Source: CAZGMN01 sp964526905
Lineage (GTDB): Bacteria > Acidobacteriota > Aminicenantia > Aminicenantales > Aminicenantaceae
Direction of reading: 5' to 3'
Assembly: GCA_964526905.1 (NCBI GenBank)
Contig: CAZGMN010000036.1
Location: forward strand, 1 to 18,282
Length of the DNA stretch: 18,282 nucleotides
The notes beneath the pieces are model-generated. The model did not search any database. It saw nothing but the letters and a program-made list of their open reading frames with translations, and was not told where the DNA came from. How positions within the stretch are numbered: the first letter of the stretch is position 1; the number at the start of each line of letters is the position of its first letter. Shown here piece by piece: positions 14,756-18,282 of the stretch. The translations under genes and the position numbers were made by a program.

Positions 14756-14786
14756 GGCAATTCAAATTAGTTAAAAATTACAGGAC

Positions 14787-14818
14787 ACAATACTTAATCC
14801 CAAAAAATTAAGTATTGT
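14787..14818 (+). repeat. 12-bp perfect inverted repeat in the permease leader
   Basis: ACAATACTTAAT (14787-14798) and ATTAAGTATTGT (14807-14818) are exact inverse complements around an 8-base loop. The right arm ends 23 bases before the permease ATG. No T-run follows the stem, so it is not a classic terminator. It may be an operator or a translation-controlling hairpin. No Shine-Dalgarno sequence is visible between it and the ATG. Confidence 0.6.
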
Positions 14819-14841
14819 CTTCCCAAAAATATGGTTTCTGA

Positions 14842-16338
14842 ATGCTGAAACAACTTTTAAGAAGAAAAAACCTGGATGATATCTTAAGAGAGGGGGAAGT
14901 CGAAGAGCACAAGCTCAAGAGGGCTCTCGGTCCTGTCCATGTCATCTTGCTCGGCATCGGAGCCATCATCGGTGCCGGCATCTTCGCCACGATTGGAACG
15001 GCAGCTGCCGGAGATCTTGTCCGGCCCGGTGCAGGCCCGGCTCTCATCCTTTCTTTTGTCATTACCGGAATCGCCTGCGGGTTCGCTGCTCTTTGCTACG
15101 CTGAATTTGCAGCCATGGTCCCCATATCTGGAAGCGCCTATACATATTCTTACAGCACGCTTGGCGAGCTCGTCGCCTGGATCATCGGCTGGGACTTGAT
15201 CATCGAGTACGCGGTGGGAAATGTAGCAGTGGCCATCAGCTGGGCAAACTACTTCAAGACCTTTGTCTCAGGATTCGGGATAACCATCCCCGATTGGCTT
15301 TCCACTGATTATCGAACTGCGGCAAAAATCCCAGGGTTGTTTGAAAGAGCGCCTCACATTTTTGGCGTCCCCATTGTCTTTAATATACTGGCTTTCTCCA
15401 TAGTCGCGTTGCTGACCATCATCCTTGTTATAGGGATAAAGGAGAGCGCAACCTCAAACGCCGTCATGGTCATCATTAAGCTGATTGTTCTCACCTTCTT
15501 TGTCTTGGTGGGCTTGAAATACGTCAAGCCACAGAACTGGACCCCGTTTGCGCCCAACGGCTGGGCTGGAATCCAGGCCGGGGCGGCGATTGTCTTTTTT
15601 GCCTACATCGGCTTTGATGCTGTTTCGACTGTGGCTGAAGAAGTCCGCGATCCCAAGCGGGATATGCCCATCGGTATTATCGGCTCGCTGATCATCTGCA
15701 CCATTGTCTACATTGTTGTCGCGGCTGTCTTCACAGGAATCATTCCCTATAAGGCACTTGTTCAGACGCTTGCCACGCAACAGGCTGAACCCCTGACTCT
15801 CGCCCTTCAGTATGCGAACATAGAGAAATGGGGGAATCTCGTCGTGGGAATCGTGGCCTTTGGCTCGGTCGTGGCCCATACGGCGGTGCTGCTTGTCTTC
15901 CAGCTCGGTCAGCCGCGCATTTTCTTTTCCATGGCCCGCGACGGGCTTCTTCCCAAAAGCTTTGCCAAAGTTCATCCCAAATTCCGTACTCCCCATGTGA
16001 CCACCATCTTGACGGGCGTCGCTGTGGGAGTGACGGCGATGTTCACCAGCATCGACGAAATGGTGGATCTGACGAATATCGGGACCCTGTTTGCTTTCAT
16101 CCTGGTCTGCATCGGCATCTTGATTCTCCGCAAAACCGATCCGGAAAGGCCGCGTGCCTTCAAGACTCCGCTTGTGCCTTTTCTGCCCATCCTCGGCATT
16201 CTTGCCTGCATCTACCTGATTCTCGGATTGCCCTGGGTCACCTGGATACGCTTCGGCGGCTGGCTTGTGCTCGGCATGTGCATCTATTTCCTCTACGGCT
16301 TCAAGAAGAGCAAGCTGAGGCAGAAGAAATCATCTTAA
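14842..16338 (+). CDS. APC-family amino acid permease (cationic amino acid transporter type)
   Basis: The 498-residue inner-membrane protein should carry amino acids. After a charged N-terminal stretch with LKRALGPVHV (family-typical) come about 12 hydrophobic helices. The signatures GIGAIIGAGIFATIG (38-52) and CYAEFAAMVPISGSAYTYSY (85-104) and the helix-5 segment IGFDAVSTVAEEVRDPKRDMP are those of the CAT group. The C-terminal tail is basic (KKSKLRQKKSS). The start fits the family although no ribosome-binding site is evident. Exact substrate is unknown. It lies directly after the aspartate-family cluster but has its own promoter, so any link to that pathway (for example uptake of a product) is inference. 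Its base composition matches its neighbours, unlike the permease at 1-989. Confidence 0.93.
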   Translation: MLKQLLRRKNLDDILREGEVEEHKLKRALGPVHVILLGIGAIIGAGIFATIGTAAAGDLVRPGAGPALILSFVITGIACGFAALCYAEFAAMVPISGSAYTYSYSTLGELVAWIIGWDLIIEYAVGNVAVAISWANYFKTFVSGFGITIPDWLSTDYRTAAKIPGLFERAPHIFGVPIVFNILAFSIVALLTIILVIGIKESATSNAVMVIIKLIVLTFFVLVGLKYVKPQNWTPFAPNGWAGIQAGAAIVFFAYIGFDAVSTVAEEVRDPKRDMPIGIIGSLIICTIVYIVVAAVFTGIIPYKALVQTLATQQAEPLTLALQYANIEKWGNLVVGIVAFGSVVAHTAVLLVFQLGQPRIFFSMARDGLLPKSFAKVHPKFRTPHVTTILTGVAVGVTAMFTSIDEMVDLTNIGTLFAFILVCIGILILRKTDPERPRAFKTPLVPFLPILGILACIYLILGLPWVTWIRFGGWLVLGMCIYFLYGFKKSKLRQKKSS

Positions 16339-16429
16339 AGACAGTTCAGCGGGCGAAGTTTTTAAGAATATTTCAAGGGCACAAGCATCTGCGCCACCTT
16401 TCAAGATAATAACTTTATTAGCAATTAAG

Positions 16430-16469
16430 CATGAGACCTCATGTCTGAAGTCTTGGCTATGACTTTTTT
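16430..16469 (+). terminator. Candidate weak terminator with adjacent palindrome after the permease
   Basis: AAGTC (16448-16452) and GACTT (16461-16465) form a short stem around an 8-base loop, followed by four more T residues before C. Just before it is the palindrome CATGAG/CTCATG (16430-16443). The stem is short, so termination efficiency may be low. The remaining gap from 16339 to 16493 shows nothing else clear. Confidence 0.3.
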
Positions 16470-16493
16470 CCTGCATTCTGCCATAATTGAGGC

Positions 16494-17462
16494 ATGATTA
16501 AATCTATTCCCGAAGACTTCATTGTTGAGGAAAAAGCAGACCTGCCCCTCGGCGACAAAGGCGGCTACCGGGTTTATCTTCTTCAGAAAAGCAACTGGAC
16601 GACCCTCGACCTCCTTTATTCTTTATCCCATTCTCTCTCCGTTCCTTTCAAAAAGTTTTCCTACGGCGGGAAAAAGGATAAGCACGGGCTGACCTCTCAA
16701 TTCATCACCATCAAGGATAGAAGAGATTTCAGCAAGCAGGGAAAAGACTATTCTTTGGTATCAAAAGGATTCATGGAACGCCGCATGAGCCCGAACCTTA
16801 TCAGAGGAAATTCCTTTAAGGTGACATTAAGAAATCTTCAAGATTTGGAGCGCATCGAGAAAAACATTGAAGAGACAAAGAAATTTGGATTCCCGAATTT
16901 TTTTGACGCCCAGAGATTCAGAAGCTACAGCCCGGAGAGGGGATTCTTTGCCGAGAAGATTCTCAAAGGACATTGGAACGGAGCCCTCCAAGTTTTTTTA
17001 GCATCCATCTACCCTGATATGAGGAAAAAAGACAGGCAGAGCAGAGAAGCCCTTTTTGAAAATTGGAGTGATTGGAAGACCTGCCTGAGTCTGGCGAAAT
17101 ATCCCCTCGAAAAGAGAATATTCAGACTTTTAATAAATCAGCCAAAGGATTTTCGAGGGGCGCTTCACCTGATTCCGGAAGAGGAAATATCCATGCTTTA
17201 TTCCTCTTTTCAGTCCCACCTCTGGAATGAAGTCCTGAGGAGGCTGATCAAGCAGAGGGTAAAAGTTTTTGAAGAAATAGAGGGTGTTGAGGGAAGCTAT
17301 CTTTTCTGGAGAAGGCTCGATGAAGATTCCTTTATTTATTTGAAGAACCTTGAGATTCCCACTTCTTCTGCAAAGATGGAATTCCCGGATGACTCAATAC
17401 GTTCACTCCATCAAGAGATATTGAAAGAAAGAAATCTTAAAACAAGCTCATTCCGATCTTGA
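16494..17462 (+). CDS. truD: tRNA pseudouridine synthase TruD, main part; frame broken near 3' end
   Basis: The encoded 322 residues match TruD, which isomerises uridine 13 to pseudouridine in tRNAs. The N-terminus IKSIPEDFIVEE is classical. GGKKDKHGLTSQ carries the catalytic Asp62. NFFDAQRFRSYSP (135-147) is the conserved NYFGxQRFG-type segment. The TRUD-domain insertion follows, then LYSSFQSHLWNEVL. The family's C-terminal end is missing here but occurs in the overlapping -1 frame (17459-17641), so the full gene would span 16494-17641. A single missing base between about 17441 and 17462 would explain this. GAGG lies only 1 base before the ATG, which is too close for a normal ribosome-binding site. 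Whether this copy is active depends on whether the break is real. Confidence 0.88.
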   Translation: MIKSIPEDFIVEEKADLPLGDKGGYRVYLLQKSNWTTLDLLYSLSHSLSVPFKKFSYGGKKDKHGLTSQFITIKDRRDFSKQGKDYSLVSKGFMERRMSPNLIRGNSFKVTLRNLQDLERIEKNIEETKKFGFPNFFDAQRFRSYSPERGFFAEKILKGHWNGALQVFLASIYPDMRKKDRQSREALFENWSDWKTCLSLAKYPLEKRIFRLLINQPKDFRGALHLIPEEEISMLYSSFQSHLWNEVLRRLIKQRVKVFEEIEGVEGSYLFWRRLDEDSFIYLKNLEIPTSSAKMEFPDDSIRSLHQEILKERNLKTSSFRS

Positions 17463-17641
17463 CTAGGGTTTACTTCAAATCTTTCAAGAGAAGGGCCGTC
17501 ATCATCCCCGATGAGATTCAAAGCAGCGATAGAGGAAAGGACGAGCTCCATCAGGGAAAAATGAAGGTGACCCTTTCCTTCTTCCTTCCCCGCGGCTCTT
17601 ATGGAACGATGCTGATGAAAAGGCTGAGCCTGGAACCATGA
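17459..17641 (+). pseudogene. truD: C-terminal fragment of TruD in the -1 frame
   Basis: The 60-codon frame reads RVYFKSFKRRAVIIPDEI and later LSFFLPRGSYGTMLMKRL, which is the usual TruD C-terminus (a basic RRxA-P segment, then LPxGSYATMLxKR). It is one frame behind the main part and begins where that part stops. TTG (17459-17461) overlaps the TGA (17460-17462), so reinitiation is possible in principle. Its own stop overlaps the ATG of the next gene as ATGA. Confidence 0.75.
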
Positions 17642-18282
17642 AATCCTGGAAAGACAACGTTTATTTTATTCTTGTCGAGCCCAAGGAGGCGGGCAATATC
17701 GGTGCTTCGGCAAGGGCCATGAAAAACATGGGCTTTAAAAGGCTCGAGCTCGTCAATCCACCGGATTTTCAAAATGATGAAGCAAAATCCATGGCCTGCC
17801 GTGGAATCGATATCCTCGGACGGGCGAAAGTCTATTCAGGGTTCAAGGAGGCGGTCAGAGATAAACAATTGGTCATCGGCACGACAAGAAGATTCGGGAA
17901 GAAAAGAGGGCTTTTCTTCCCGCTCAAGGAAGCCTCAAAAAGAATCATCAAAGCGGCCAAGACAAATAAGGTCGCCATCCTCTTCGGCAGGGAAAAGAAC
18001 GGTTTGACCAATCAAGAGGTTGAAGAATGCGGTTTTCTGGTCACCATTCCTTCCAATCCTCTTTTTCCTTCCTTGAACCTCGCTCAGAGCGTCATGCTTG
18101 TGGCTTATGAGTTAAGCCAAAAATCTTATAAGGCACAAATTCCGCAATTTGTGAGATATGAAGAAATTGAAAAGCTTTATCAAAAAATACACTCGACGTT
18201 GAGGCTTCTGGATTACCTGCCGCGAGGGAATAAAGACCTCGAGGCTAAAATCTTGTTGAACCTGAAGCATCTTATCGGCAGG
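17638..18282 (+). CDS. trmJ: TrmJ-like SPOUT RNA 2'-O-methyltransferase, C-terminus cut by window edge
   Basis: The first 215 residues are present; the frame is open to the last base. The product belongs to the SpoU/TrmH class of trefoil-knot methyltransferases, using S-adenosylmethionine to methylate ribose in RNA, most likely position 32 of tRNA. The three family motifs are LVEPKEAGNIGASARAMKNM (14-33), VAILFGREKNGLTNQEVEEC (motif 2, Gly-Arg-Glu) and IPSNPLFPSLNLAQSVMLVA (motif 3, Ser-Leu-Asn-Leu-Ala). The segment after about 175 is the start of the C-terminal helical region typical of TrmJ. It overlaps the truD fragment stop by ATGA, so a small tRNA-modification operon is likely. Its symbol rests on motif resemblance, and an rRNA target cannot be excluded. 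Confidence 0.85.
   Translation, partial: MKSWKDNVYFILVEPKEAGNIGASARAMKNMGFKRLELVNPPDFQNDEAKSMACRGIDILGRAKVYSGFKEAVRDKQLVIGTTRRFGKKRGLFFPLKEASKRIIKAAKTNKVAILFGREKNGLTNQEVEECGFLVTIPSNPLFPSLNLAQSVMLVAYELSQKSYKAQIPQFVRYEEIEKLYQKIHSTLRLLDYLPRGNKDLEAKILLNLKHLIGR

Noticed and set aside
14787..14818. Rho-independent terminator for the aspartate kinase gene
   Set aside because: The stem is AT-rich, is not followed by a T-run and lies downstream of a good promoter for the permease.

Overview
The window looks like chromosomal DNA of a mesophilic, probably anaerobic bacterium of moderate GC. Three features suggest a deep-branching lineage: a LysW-type amino-group carrier, a ferredoxin-fused homocysteine biosynthesis protein of the COG1900 family, and an archaeal/thermophile-style aspartate-semialdehyde dehydrogenase. 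They would fit an Acidobacteriota- or Aminicenantes-like genome, but this placement is inferred from gene content and not from a phylogenetic marker.

Layout. (1) Positions 1-989, minus strand: the start of a GC-rich APC-family amino acid permease, cut by the window edge. It diverges from a secreted GH38 alpha-mannosidase (1169-4420, plus), and the two outward -35 boxes form a palindrome. (2) 4543-7461, minus strand: an operon of ECF sigma factor, zinc-binding membrane anti-sigma factor and a secreted protein with nine exact 36-residue repeats. A good ECF-type promoter precedes the sigma gene, suggesting autoregulation. (3) 7656-8306, minus strand: an ACT-domain protein, probably a regulator, divergent from a biosynthetic cluster. 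(4) 8418-14718, plus strand: lysW, a homocitrate-synthase-like gene, a homocysteine biosynthesis protein fused to a 2x[4Fe-4S] ferredoxin, a UPF0280 (COG2122) protein, asd and an aspartate kinase. A perfect-consensus promoter stands before lysW, and structured leaders stand before the second and third genes. (5) 14842-16338: a second APC permease with its own promoter and a 12-bp inverted repeat in its leader. (6) 16494-18282: truD, broken by a -1 frame change near its 3' end, overlapping a TrmJ-type tRNA methyltransferase that runs off the window.

How it fits together. Aspartate kinase and Asd make aspartate semialdehyde. In methanogens, the COG1900 and COG2122 families with a ferredoxin are implicated in converting aspartate semialdehyde plus sulfide to homocysteine. 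The whole aspartate-to-homocysteine route is therefore encoded here in one run of genes. LysW and the homocitrate-synthase-like enzyme add a link to the alpha-aminoadipate route to lysine, or to an unknown carrier-protein step. The ACT-domain protein is the obvious candidate sensor for the cluster. The most novel parts are this LysW/homocysteine cluster with its structured leaders, and the sigma/anti-sigma/36-residue-repeat operon.
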